Assembly: GCA_942491535.1 (NCBI GenBank)
Contig: CALOBV010000005.1
Span: 306,756-370,755 of the forward strand
Length of the DNA: 64,000 nucleotides
Source: JAUVKT01 sp942491535
GTDB taxonomy: Bacteria; Bacteroidota; Bacteroidia; Bacteroidales; VadinHA17
Direction of reading: 5' to 3'
The notes under the pieces were generated by a model. The model saw only the letters and a program-made list of their open reading frames with translations. It did no database searches and was not told the origin of the DNA. The position numbers and the translations under genes were made by a program. Within the stretch, counting starts at the first letter, position 1; each line of letters opens with the position of its first letter. Below, in pieces: positions 35,915 to 44,310 of this stretch.

Positions 35915-37183
35915 ATGGTACAATATATTATAGCGGCTTCTACATATATGGCGGTATTTTATATTACGTATATTTTACTGCTCAGTAACGACACTCATTA
36001 TACCAGGAACAGGGTCTACCTGATTATTTCGCTGACACTGTCGCTGGTATTACCTCTTATCAGATTAAATATCGCTCCATCTTCTGGATTAGCTACCTTT
36101 CAGGGCGATATAGCAGCGCTGATAGACCTGGGAACAATTACTGTTACACCTGCTAATAATACTTCCGCATGGTTCTATGGAAATATCCCACTGGTAATCT
36201 ACCTCTCGGGTGCAGTTTTCAGTCTCTCCCTTTCGCTCTTTTATGTCGCCAGGATCTATAGCATAATCAGAAATGGCAGAACAGAGGGATCAAATAAGAT
36301 ATATACCGACTTCAATAATATTTCAGGTTTCTCAGCCTTTGGATATATCTTTCTGTCAACGAGCCTTGAGAGTACAGACGAGCACCGAATTGAGGAACAC
36401 GAACAAAAGCATATCGATCATAAACACTTTGCCGACCTGATTTTTATAAGGATAGTACAGATAATCTTCTGGTTTAACCCCTTTGTGTATCTGTATAACA
36501 GATCAATCAAGGCCGTTCATGAGTACCAGGCCGATGCTAAAATGATCGATGCAGGAGAAAATCCGCTCAGTTATACCCGCCTCTTACTAAACCAGGTTTT
36601 CAGAACAAAACTCTTTACTATTCAAAATGCCTTTGCCAACAATACTCTAATTAAAAAACGAATAATCATGATGACAAAACAGAAAACCAGGAATGTGGCA
36701 GGCCTGAAGTTACTGCTTGTAGTACCTCTGGCACTGCTGCTCTTTTTCGTTTTCTCCTGCTCACAGGATGAAAGCGAGCTAACCACCCCTGTAGAAAGTG
36801 AGATCCAGACCGAAAAAGTGGCTCCAGAAGATAACTTTAAGAAATCAGAAGAACTGGTCGAAGAGCCTATTTTCGTTGTTGTAGAAGACATGCCAATCTT
36901 TATGGGAGGTGATGTAAATAAATTCCGCGAATGGGTTCAGAGAAGTGTAAAATACCCTGAAATTGCCGTAGAAAACGGAATTCAGGGTAAAGTATATGTT
37001 ATGTTCGTTATTGAACCCGACGGCACGTTAACTAATGTAGAAATACTCAGAGGTGTAGATCCTGTTCTGGATAATGAGGTTCTCAGGGTTGTAAACGAAT
37101 CACCCCTCTGGGTTCCCGGAAAGCAAAATGGTAAAATTGTAAGGGTTCGTTTCTCTATTGTTGTAAATTTCCAGTTACAATAA
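35915..37183 (+). CDS. BlaR1-like M56 metallopeptidase fused to a TonB C-terminal domain
   Basis: 422 residues. Membrane helices near 10-25, 35-50 and 90-112 precede the M56 zinc site HEQKH at 162-166 with third ligand E203 (VHEYQAD). A further helix lies near 265-280 (LKLLLVVPLALLLFFVFSC). The exterior part ends in a TonB C-terminal domain (about 320-422, with VKYPEIAVENGIQGKVYVMF and GKQNGKIVRVRFSI). The partner BlaI precedes it. There is no penicillin-binding sensor domain; the TonB domain takes its place, so beta-lactam sensing should not be assumed. Confidence 0.92.
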   Translation: MVQYIIAASTYMAVFYITYILLLSNDTHYTRNRVYLIISLTLSLVLPLIRLNIAPSSGLATFQGDIAALIDLGTITVTPANNTSAWFYGNIPLVIYLSGAVFSLSLSLFYVARIYSIIRNGRTEGSNKIYTDFNNISGFSAFGYIFLSTSLESTDEHRIEEHEQKHIDHKHFADLIFIRIVQIIFWFNPFVYLYNRSIKAVHEYQADAKMIDAGENPLSYTRLLLNQVFRTKLFTIQNAFANNTLIKKRIIMMTKQKTRNVAGLKLLLVVPLALLLFFVFSCSQDESELTTPVESEIQTEKVAPEDNFKKSEELVEEPIFVVVEDMPIFMGGDVNKFREWVQRSVKYPEIAVENGIQGKVYVMFVIEPDGTLTNVEILRGVDPVLDNEVLRVVNESPLWVPGKQNGKIVRVRFSIVVNFQLQ

Positions 37184-37213
37184 TACCAGCCTACTAACTA
37201 AATATATATAAAC

Positions 37214-37642
37214 ATGAAAAAGAATGAAATGAAAAAAGGAGTCGGTACCATCATGCTCTTAGGACTGATCTGTGCAATTTTCACCGGCAATACTATTAAT
37301 GTATCTGCTCAGGAAAAGCAAGATGATATTTTTGTAAAAGTAGATGAAATGCCAAAATTCAAAGATGGAGATTTTAATACTTTCAGAACCTGGGTAATGC
37401 AAAATGTAAAGTATCCTGAAATAGCTAAAAAAGAAAAAATTGAGGGAAAGGTATATGCAGAATACATTGTTGAGAAAGACGGTACTGTAAGTAATGTGAA
37501 AGTTATAAAATCTGATAATTCCAAATTAAACGAAGAGGTTCTAAAGGTGGTTAAATCATCTCCTGTTTGGACAGCAGGTAAACAAAATGGTAAACTCGTA
37601 CGAGTAAAATTTGTTGTACAGGTAAATTTTGCTCTTAATTAA
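37214..37642 (+). CDS. exported single-domain TonB C-terminal protein
   Basis: 142 residues: an N-terminal hydrophobic export segment (TIMLLGLICAIFTGNTINVSA), then one TonB C-terminal domain (VKYPEIAKKEKIEGKVYAEY, GKQNGKLVRVKFVVQVNF). The domain is clearly paralogous to the end of the preceding M56 protein, including a matching DEMPKFKDGDFNTFR-type lead-in (DMPIFMGGDVNKFR upstream). It lacks the proline-rich spacer of true TonB. Thirty bases after the M56 gene and followed by a terminator, so it is the last gene of a three-gene unit. Confidence 0.9.
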   Translation: MKKNEMKKGVGTIMLLGLICAIFTGNTINVSAQEKQDDIFVKVDEMPKFKDGDFNTFRTWVMQNVKYPEIAKKEKIEGKVYAEYIVEKDGTVSNVKVIKSDNSKLNEEVLKVVKSSPVWTAGKQNGKLVRVKFVVQVNFALN

Positions 37643-37666
37643 GCTGTTTTAATCTAAAAAATGAAT

Positions 37667-37698
37667 AAGGTTGCCCGATTGGGCAGCCTTTTCTTTTT
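37667..37698 (+). terminator. terminator of the BlaI-M56-TonB unit
   Basis: AAGGTTGCCC / GGGCAGCCTT stem with GATT loop followed by TTCTTTTTT. The next gene's -7 box TAATTTTG (37704-37711) follows at once. Confidence 0.9.
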
Positions 37699-37727
37699 TA
37701 ATGTAATTTTGCAGAAAAGAAATAAGG

Positions 37728-38765
37728 ATGAGTTTAATGCTTGCAAACAGAATTAAGGCATTTAGCCAGCTTGGATCAATAATGAAAGAAGCCTGTTCAG
37801 ACAGGCCTGTCGGCAATCATGCTAATAAGCTCAACAGTCTTGCTGTCAATCAATACATTAATAACCCATGGTTTACTAAGGATTATGTAAGTGAAAGTAT
37901 TACCGCCCTTGCTAAGTCACTGGACGAATCATCACTTACTTCCTGGCTAAAGCCATACCATCTGGAATCTATTAACAGGGATCCTAAACGCATAGCAGTA
38001 ATTATGGCGGGCAATATTCCCCTGGTTGGCTTTCATGACTTCCTGTGTGTTCTGATTACAGGAAATATTTTCATTGGCAAAACCAGCTCAAAAGATACTG
38101 AGCTTATCGGTGCGATTACTTCAATACTAACTGATATAGAGCCACTCTTCAAAGACTATATTATTCTTAAAGAAGATACTATCGATGATTTTAACGCAGT
38201 AATTGCAACAGGCAGTAACAATAGTTCAAGATATTTCGAGTATTATTTCGGCTCTAAACCACATATCTTCAGGAATAACAGGAACAGTGTTGCTGTTATT
38301 AACTCCGACACAAAGGATTCTGACCTGAAAGAACTGGGCAAAGACGTTTTTTACTATTTCGGGCTGGGATGTAGAAACGTATCAAAATTATATCTCCCTT
38401 CTGATTTTAAAATCGAACGATTGAAAAATGCCTGGACAGATTATGCAGATCATATCAATATTATCCCCTATCACAATAATTACAAGTATAATAAGGCCAT
38501 CTTCAGGCTTGAAAACACAGAGTACCACGACCTTGATTTCATCCTTCTGAGGGAAAACCCGGGTTTGAGCTCTCCGGTAAGTGTATTATACTATAGCATG
38601 TATGAAGATGAAAGAGAAATATGGGCTGATATTAACTTAAGAATAGATCAAATACAGACCATCGTGGGCAAAGGACATACGCCCTTTGGCAAGGCACAAT
38701 CGCCAAAGATTAATAATTATGCAGATGGAATCGATACAATAGACTTCTTACTAAATCTATCTTGA
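37728..38765 (+). CDS. LuxC-like acyl-CoA reductase
   Basis: 345 residues of the aldehyde-dehydrogenase superfamily, LuxC branch. Visible are VIMAGNIPLVGFHDFLCVLI, a Lys-containing GKTSSKD loop, and the catalytic Cys C215 in FGLGCRNVSKLYLP. LuxC-type enzymes reduce acyl-CoA or acyl-ACP to aldehydes with NADPH. No luxDAB-type genes or acyl-transfer genes surround it, so the product pathway is unknown. It has its own -7 box and ends before a repeat-filled gap. Confidence 0.85.
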   Translation: MSLMLANRIKAFSQLGSIMKEACSDRPVGNHANKLNSLAVNQYINNPWFTKDYVSESITALAKSLDESSLTSWLKPYHLESINRDPKRIAVIMAGNIPLVGFHDFLCVLITGNIFIGKTSSKDTELIGAITSILTDIEPLFKDYIILKEDTIDDFNAVIATGSNNSSRYFEYYFGSKPHIFRNNRNSVAVINSDTKDSDLKELGKDVFYYFGLGCRNVSKLYLPSDFKIERLKNAWTDYADHINIIPYHNNYKYNKAIFRLENTEYHDLDFILLRENPGLSSPVSVLYYSMYEDEREIWADINLRIDQIQTIVGKGHTPFGKAQSPKINNYADGIDTIDFLLNLS

Positions 38766-38800
38766 TTTAAGATGCCGGATTAACGATTTTTGATAGTCCT

Positions 38801-38935
38801 AAACCCTATCAACCCTTGCAAGCCTATCAACCTTTTCAACCTTTTCAGCCCCTTATCAACCTTATTATCAACCCTATCAACCTTTTCATCCTTTTCAACT
38901 ATAACTGCCGATAGGCTGGCATAATAAACCTTTTC
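38801..38935. repeat. CAACCTTTT tandem tract with embedded hairpin
   Basis: About ten variations of ATCAACC/TTTTCAACC on the plus strand, interrupted by ACTGCCGATAGGCTGGCA (38904-38921), which can fold (TGCC/GGCA or GCC-GATA-GGC). It fills most of the 240-base gap between the LuxC-like gene and the next. A near-copy with its own hairpin lies at 48034-48123. Confidence 0.85.
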
Positions 38936-39005
38936 AAAAAAAAATCTATCATTGTTTTTTTTTTGAAAAAATAATTACATTGCATAGGTCGAAATCAACT
39001 ATAAG

Positions 39006-39521
39006 ATGATCTATAAATTTGTAATTATTTCGGGAGAAGAAGAGTCGTTTAGCAGAGAGTTTGAACTTGATGAGAACAATACCCTGCTCGACTTTCACAA
39101 GGCAATTCAGGAGGAGCTGGAATTCGACCATTCCCAGCTGGCAAGCTTTTTTACCGCTACCGATAAGTGGGAAAAAGAAGAGGAATTTACACTCTTTGAT
39201 ATGGGGTCGAATACAACAATAATGGAAGATGTTATAATCGATGATGTTATTATAAACAAGAATCAAAAACTTCTATACATTTTTGATCTATTCAATGAAA
39301 GAGCCTTATTTATAGAATGCATTGGTGAAGTGGACCTGATAGTAGGAAGAGAATATCCCATCTGTGTACAGTCGCAGGGAAAGCCTCCCAAACAAATTAT
39401 TTTGAATGGCTTTGCTACTACCGACATTGAAGTTGACGACCTTCCTGAAGGCGAGATGATTATTGATGATGACAATGAGTTACCTGATTTTGAGGACATT
39501 GACGATTTCGACGATCTCTAG
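39006..39521 (+). CDS. plasmid pRiA4b ORF-3-like protein (TnpR-passenger-type domain)
   Basis: 171 residues, acidic C-terminus (DDDNELPDFEDIDDFDDL). The N-terminal IYKFVIISGEEESFSREFEL, DFHKAIQEELEFDHSQLASF and the YIFDLFNERALFIECIGE block match the pRiA4b ORF-3 family, once named after a plasmid and an IS1096 passenger. Here it is a single chromosomal gene 27 bases before miaA, a pairing seen in Bacteroidota. No transposase or inverted repeats are present. Function unknown. Confidence 0.82.
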   Translation: MIYKFVIISGEEESFSREFELDENNTLLDFHKAIQEELEFDHSQLASFFTATDKWEKEEEFTLFDMGSNTTIMEDVIIDDVIINKNQKLLYIFDLFNERALFIECIGEVDLIVGREYPICVQSQGKPPKQIILNGFATTDIEVDDLPEGEMIIDDDNELPDFEDIDDFDDL

Positions 39522-39547
39522 ACCATAGTACCGCCAGTCAATAAAAT

Positions 39548-40450
39548 ATGCATAATAAACTTATAGTAATCCTGGGACCTACAGGGATAGGTAAGAGTCA
39601 TGTTGCCTTGCAGCTCGCAGAGCACCTTAAAACAGAAATAATATCGGCCGACTCAAGGCAGTTTTACCGTGAAATGAAAATTGGCACTGCAGTGCCTCCC
39701 GATACTGATCTGCAAAAGGTAAGGCATCATTTTATCAGACATATTTCGGTCGATAAATACTATAGCGCCAGTCTGTTTGAAGAAGAAGCCATTATTCTAC
39801 TTAAAGAACTCTTTCAATCCTGCAGCAATGTTATAATGGCAGGAGGATCAGGCCTGTATATTGATGCAGTATGCGGGACTATTGATGAAATTCCGGACGT
39901 AGACCCAGAAATAAGAAGGCACTATCTTGATAGATACGACAAGGAAGGAATTGCTCCCCTGCGGGCAGAACTGAAAATGCTCGACCCTGAATATTACTCC
40001 CAGACCGATATAGGCAATTATAAAAGGATAGTGCGAGCCCTCGAGATATACGGTTCAACAGGTAAACCATATTCTTCCTTTCTGAAAAATGAAGGGAAAA
40101 AAAGAGATTTTGATATTGTCAAAGTCGGACTTAAAATGAACAGGGAAGAATTATATAAAAGGATCGATCAAAGGGTAGACAGGATGATGGAAGATGGACT
40201 GGAAGAAGAAGCAAGAACCCTTCATCACCTTAGCCATCTGAATGCACTAAATACTGTAGGATATAAAGAACTATTCAGCTATTTTGAAGGCGTAATCACA
40301 TTTGATAAAGCTGTTGAACTGATTAAACGGAACAGTCGCAGATACGCCAAGCGGCAAATTACATGGTGGGCCCGCGATAAGGAGATTAACTGGTTCGATC
40401 CCAGAGACATTAAAGGGATTAGAGAATTTTTGGATGCCCGCCTTCGCTAA
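39548..40450 (+). CDS. miaA: tRNA dimethylallyltransferase
   Basis: 300 residues. P-loop GPTGIGKS at 10-17, the ADSRQFYREMKIGTAVP block with catalytic Asp, AGGSGLYIDAV, and the C-terminal SRRYAKRQITWWARD segment. It adds an isopentenyl group to A37 of tRNAs reading UNN codons. The tRNA-Trp and tRNA-Tyr encoded in this window carry A at position 37, as required. Convergent with rpe. Confidence 0.97.
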   Translation: MHNKLIVILGPTGIGKSHVALQLAEHLKTEIISADSRQFYREMKIGTAVPPDTDLQKVRHHFIRHISVDKYYSASLFEEEAIILLKELFQSCSNVIMAGGSGLYIDAVCGTIDEIPDVDPEIRRHYLDRYDKEGIAPLRAELKMLDPEYYSQTDIGNYKRIVRALEIYGSTGKPYSSFLKNEGKKRDFDIVKVGLKMNREELYKRIDQRVDRMMEDGLEEEARTLHHLSHLNALNTVGYKELFSYFEGVITFDKAVELIKRNSRRYAKRQITWWARDKEINWFDPRDIKGIREFLDARLR

Positions 40451-40517
40451 AGCTTCTGCGGTCCGATCTGCCTGTCATTAGAATCCCTGGTACGCAGCAG
40501 AGAAATCTTTTATCAAA

Positions 40518-41168
40518 TTATAAATCCTTTAGCCTTTGAATTGTCGCTGCCGGGTCGTTAGATCCGAATACTGAGCTCCCTGCAACAAGTACATCAACGC
40601 CGGCATCAACGAGTTTCTTTGCATTGTCCGTATCCACTCCGCCATCAACCTCAATAAGAACATTTTTACCTGACTGATCTATCATACTGCGAAGTTCATC
40701 AATCCTTTCATAGCTGTTATCGATAAAGGTCTGGCCACCGTAGCCGGGGTTAACAGTCATAATCAGCACCAGGTCGATATATGGGATAATACTCTTGAGA
40801 ACAGAAACAGGTGTATGTGGATTAAGAGAAACTCCTGCCTTCATACCTAGTCTTCTTATCTCATTTACGGTCCTGTTTAGATGAGTGCAGGCCTCGTAAT
40901 GTACAGTCAGCACCGATGCGCCTGCATCCCTGAATCGTTCAAGGTACCTGTCCGGATCTACAATCATAAGATGAACATCCAGGTCAAGTGTGCTTAATTC
41001 TTTGACATATTTCATTACCGGAAAACCAAAGGATATATTCGGAACAAAGACCCCGTCCATAATATCCAGATGAAGCCAGTCGGCCCTGCTATTATTAACC
41101 AGGTTTATTGACTCTTCAAGATTTCCGAAATTTGCTGCAAGCAGAGATGGGGAAACTAAATGACTCAT
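40518..41168 (-). CDS. rpe: ribulose-phosphate 3-epimerase
   Basis: 216-residue TIM barrel of the pentose phosphate pathway. SPSLLAANFGNLEESI, HLDIMDGVFVPNISFG, DVHLMIVDP, MTVNPGYGGQTFI and VDGGVDTDNA give the metal-binding His/Asp residues and the phosphate site. It lies 21 bases after the sigma factor gene on the same strand. Confidence 0.97.
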   Translation of the reverse strand: MSHLVSPSLLAANFGNLEESINLVNNSRADWLHLDIMDGVFVPNISFGFPVMKYVKELSTLDLDVHLMIVDPDRYLERFRDAGASVLTVHYEACTHLNRTVNEIRRLGMKAGVSLNPHTPVSVLKSIIPYIDLVLIMTVNPGYGGQTFIDNSYERIDELRSMIDQSGKNVLIEVDGGVDTDNAKKLVDAGVDVLVAGSSVFGSNDPAATIQRLKDL

Positions 41169-41189
41169 TTAAAAACTATCTATAATTTA

Positions 41190-42053
41190 TCAGCCAAGAT
41201 ATGTTTTTAATATCTTACTTCTAGTAGTATACTGAATTCTTTTTAATGCTTTTTCTTTTATCTGGCGAACCCTCTCCCTTGTCAGTCCAAGCTCCTCTCC
41301 TATCTCCTCAAGGGTAAGCGGATGCTTCATATTAATCCCGAAGTAAAGTTTTATAACCTTTGCCTCCCTTGGTGAAAGAGTACTCAGGGCCCTGTCAATC
41401 TCGTATGTTAAAGACTCATTAATAAGATGCTTGTCGGGACTTGGATTATCATCACTCTGGATAACATCATACATATTGTTATCCTCCTCATTACTGATTG
41501 GAGCATCCATACTAACGGTGCGCCCATTCGACTTCAATACCTCCTTTACCTCCTCAGGTGCCATCTCCAGGATATCAGCAAGCTCCTGGGCAGACGGCTC
41601 TCGTTCAAACTCCTGCTCCAGGCGTGCAAATGCTCTGTTAATTTTGTTTATTGATCCGATCTTATTAACGGGCAATCTAACTATCCTGGCCTGCTCGGCG
41701 AGAGCCTGGAGAATAGCCTGCCTTATCCACCATACTGCGTATGATATAAATTTAAACCCACGGGTCTCATCAAATCTCTGTGCAGCCTTAATCAATCCAA
41801 GATTACCTTCATTAATAAGATCCGGCAAACTCATCCCCTGATTCTGATACTGCTTTGCTACAGAAACAACAAAGCGAAGGTTTGACTTTACCAGCTTACC
41901 AAGAGCTGATTCATCACCCGATTTAATTAACCTTGCCAGAGCCACTTCCTCCTCTGGAGAAATAAGGTCTACCTTTCCTATTTCCTGCAAGTATTTATCC
42001 AGCGAGGGCGTATCACGATTAGTGACCTGTTTAGTAATTTTTAACTGGCGCAT
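41190..42053 (-). CDS. rpoD: primary RNA polymerase sigma factor, RpoD/SigA family
   Basis: 287 residues, the short housekeeping sigma of Bacteroidota lacking region 1.1. Region 1.2 is TPSLDKYLQEIGKVDLISPEEE, region 2 NLGLIKAAQRFDETRGFKFI and YAVWWIRQAI, then region 3. Region 4 has the helix-turn-helix LTLEEIGEELGLTRERVRQI. It should recognise the TTTG / TAnnTTTG promoters found in this window. It probably shares a transcript with rpe and is divergent from rho across a 337-base gap. Confidence 0.96.
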   Translation of the reverse strand: MRQLKITKQVTNRDTPSLDKYLQEIGKVDLISPEEEVALARLIKSGDESALGKLVKSNLRFVVSVAKQYQNQGMSLPDLINEGNLGLIKAAQRFDETRGFKFISYAVWWIRQAILQALAEQARIVRLPVNKIGSINKINRAFARLEQEFEREPSAQELADILEMAPEEVKEVLKSNGRTVSMDAPISNEEDNNMYDVIQSDDNPSPDKHLINESLTYEIDRALSTLSPREAKVIKLYFGINMKHPLTLEEIGEELGLTRERVRQIKEKALKRIQYTTRSKILKTYLG

Positions 42054-42390
42054 ATCTGGCTCCCAATGATGTGGATATGAAGGGCGTATCTACAATTATA
42101 ATAAAAAAATACTTAGAAACAATAGAACTTTAAATTATAATCATTCTAAATTCTTACTATATTAGTCTAATAATCTGGAATTTAAACCTATTTAAAGCAC
42201 TCATATAGGGTATTAACAATATTTTCATCAAAGAACCTTGTATTATATTGACTATTTGATTAATATTGCTGCATAAATACAGCTTGAGTGACAAACTCAA
42301 TGCTAGTCTGCAGACAACTCTGCTGCAGACATTTCAAAAAAAGTTCTGAATCAAATATATTTCAAACAATATTTCCTATAATTTTTTATT
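42054..42390. promoter_or_regulatory. 337-base divergent control region between sigma factor and rho
   Basis: AT-rich and without an ORF. It holds a perfect 10-base palindrome GTCTGCAGAC (42306-42315), followed 7 bases later by the half-copy CTGCAGAC (42323-42330). These form an 8-bp stem GTCTGCAG/CTGCAGAC in the rho leader. Rho genes are often autoregulated through long leaders, so a regulatory role is reasonable but unproven. No complete promoter was identified. Confidence 0.5.
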
Positions 42391-44238
42391 ATGTATGACA
42401 TTCTTGAGTTAAACAAAAAGCTGCTTCCTGATTTGAAGGAGATAGCTAAAGAGCTTAAGATCAAGAAGGTAGAATCGTATCGCAAACAAGATCTGATCTA
42501 TCTCATTCTTGATCAACAGGCTATTGAAGAGGCAGCTGACAGCAACTCATCCGCCAGGAAGAGTAAAGCTCCTGAATCGAGGGAGGCCATCGAAGCAGCA
42601 AAAAAACGAAGCCGACGGCCCAGAACAAAATCTGACGATAAATATGTTAAAGCTTCCAAAGAAAAGAGTTCTCCTAAACAGGAAGCTAAACCTGACGATA
42701 AAATTGTTCAACAGAAAAAGAGCGATCAGCTAAGAAAAGAAAAGCCAGAACATCGTGATGACAGAAGGCGTGATGACAGAGTCCGTGATGACAGAGTACG
42801 TGATGACAGAGTACGTGATGACAGAGTACGTGACGACAGAGTACGTGACGACAGAGTACGACAGAGACGTGATGACAGAGCCCGTGGTGAAAGAAAAGAA
42901 GCCGAGCAGGCTAATCTGACTTTCCCCACTGAAAAGCCGAAAAACATTATTGAAACTGAAAGCAAGCAAGCCTCTCAGCCAAAACAGAATATGCCCGATA
43001 AAAGAATTCAGAAGTCGGGTGGAGAGCGCGAGAAATATCATAAAGATGCTCCGAAACAGAATGATACTGAAGTACAGAAACCTGTTAAAGAGGAACCTAG
43101 AGAGAAACCCTTTGAATTTGAAGGTATAATAAGTAATACCGGTGTACTGGAAATTATGCCTGACGGATATGGTTTCCTCAGATCTGCTGACTATAATTAT
43201 CTTAACTCTCCAGACGATATATATGTATCACAATCACAAATTAAATTGTTTGGTTTAAAAACCGGTGATACTGTAGAGGGAACCATCAGACCACCCAAGG
43301 AAGGAGAAAAATACTTCCCGCTTATAAAAGTTGAGGCTATTAACGGAAGAAGCCCCGATTTTATTCGCGACAGGGTACCCTTCGACTACCTTACTCCCCT
43401 CTTCCCCAACGAGAAGTTTACACTGTGTTCCGCGGGTGAATCAACTATATCGGTAAGGGTTGTGGATATGTTCTCACCTATTGGTAAAGGACAGCGTGGA
43501 CTAATCGTTGCACAGCCAAAAACGGGTAAGACAGTCCTGCTCCAGGAAATTGCAAATGCAATAGCCAAACACCACCCTGAAGTATACCTTATGGTTCTGC
43601 TTATTGATGAGCGCCCCGAAGAGGTAACAGATATGGCCCGCAGCGTTAATGCTGAAGTAATTGCTTCAACATTCGATGAGCCGGCAGACAGGCATGTAAG
43701 AGTAGCCAATATTGTTCTTGAAAAAGCAAAGAGGATGGTTGAATGTGGCCACGACGTAGTAATTCTGCTCGATTCAATAACAAGACTGGCCAGGGCATTT
43801 AATACAACGTCGCCTGCTTCAGGAAAAGTCCTTTCCGGTGGTGTAGATTCGAATGCACTCCATAAACCTAAAAGATTCTTCGGAGCGGCACGTAATATTG
43901 AAAATGGTGGATCACTTACCATAATTTCCACTGCATTAACCGAAACCGGCTCAAAAATGGACGATGTAATCTTTGAAGAATTCAAAGGAACCGGTAATAT
44001 GGAATTACAGCTCGACAGGAAACTTTCCAACAGGAGAATATTCCCATCGATTGATATCCCGGCATCAAGTACTCGTCGTGAAGAACTGCTGATCGAAAAG
44101 ACTGCACTTAATAAGATCTGGGTACTGCGTAATTATCTAACTGACATGAATTCAGTTGAAGCAATGGAATTCCTGCGCGACAGGCTTCGCCAGACCAACT
44201 CAAACGAAGAATTTCTGGTTTCAATGAATGGTGAATAA
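42391..44238 (+). CDS. rho: transcription termination factor Rho, with a long charged insertion
   Basis: 615 residues against about 420 in E. coli. Rho-N domain (residues 1-45: LNKKLLPDLKEIAKELKIKK), then a disordered, charged insertion (about 50-240), the RNA-binding cold-shock domain (EGIISNTGVLEIMPDGYGFL) and the RecA-like ATPase. Walker A is AQPKTGKT at 374-381, followed by LLIDERPEEVTD and the Q/R-loop segments. The insertion contains six RDDRV repeats. Long insertions are common in Rho of this phylum and may add RNA contacts. Partner NusG is encoded at 10821. Confidence 0.97.
   Translation: MYDILELNKKLLPDLKEIAKELKIKKVESYRKQDLIYLILDQQAIEEAADSNSSARKSKAPESREAIEAAKKRSRRPRTKSDDKYVKASKEKSSPKQEAKPDDKIVQQKKSDQLRKEKPEHRDDRRRDDRVRDDRVRDDRVRDDRVRDDRVRDDRVRQRRDDRARGERKEAEQANLTFPTEKPKNIIETESKQASQPKQNMPDKRIQKSGGEREKYHKDAPKQNDTEVQKPVKEEPREKPFEFEGIISNTGVLEIMPDGYGFLRSADYNYLNSPDDIYVSQSQIKLFGLKTGDTVEGTIRPPKEGEKYFPLIKVEAINGRSPDFIRDRVPFDYLTPLFPNEKFTLCSAGESTISVRVVDMFSPIGKGQRGLIVAQPKTGKTVLLQEIANAIAKHHPEVYLMVLLIDERPEEVTDMARSVNAEVIASTFDEPADRHVRVANIVLEKAKRMVECGHDVVILLDSITRLARAFNTTSPASGKVLSGGVDSNALHKPKRFFGAARNIENGGSLTIISTALTETGSKMDDVIFEEFKGTGNMELQLDRKLSNRRIFPSIDIPASSTRREELLIEKTALNKIWVLRNYLTDMNSVEAMEFLRDRLRQTNSNEEFLVSMNGE
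42754..42888 (+). repeat. in-frame 15-base tandem repeat encoding RDDRV in rho
   Basis: Nine repeats or partial repeats of CGTGATGACAGAGTA within the rho insertion, codons about 122-166. Six are full RDDRV units; the first and last are variants (RDDRR, RQRRDDRA). Neighbouring copies are nearly identical at the DNA level (GAT/GAC and GTC/GTA are the differences), which suggests recent expansion. Length could vary between strains without changing frame. Confidence 0.92.
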
Positions 44239-44310
44239 TTGAGCATTATCATTCCAGACAATATCAAAAATCATATCAATAACTGTTAAATATATAACAC
44301 AAATACAACA

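Noticed and set aside
35915..37183. Beta-lactam resistance sensor BlaR1
   Set aside because: No penicillin-binding domain and no beta-lactamase gene nearby; only the BlaI/M56 pairing is shared.
39006..39521. Possible mobile-element gene because of the pRiA4b/IS1096 passenger family name
   Set aside because: No transposase, inverted repeats or target duplications nearby; linked to miaA as a normal chromosomal gene.
42754..42888. Regularly spaced repeats that could resemble a CRISPR array
   Set aside because: Units are 15 bases with no spacers and lie in frame inside rho, encoding RDDRV.
42730..43041. Antisense frame opposite rho
   Set aside because: Its repeats (TYSVV, SRTL) are only the other strand of the RDDRV repeat.
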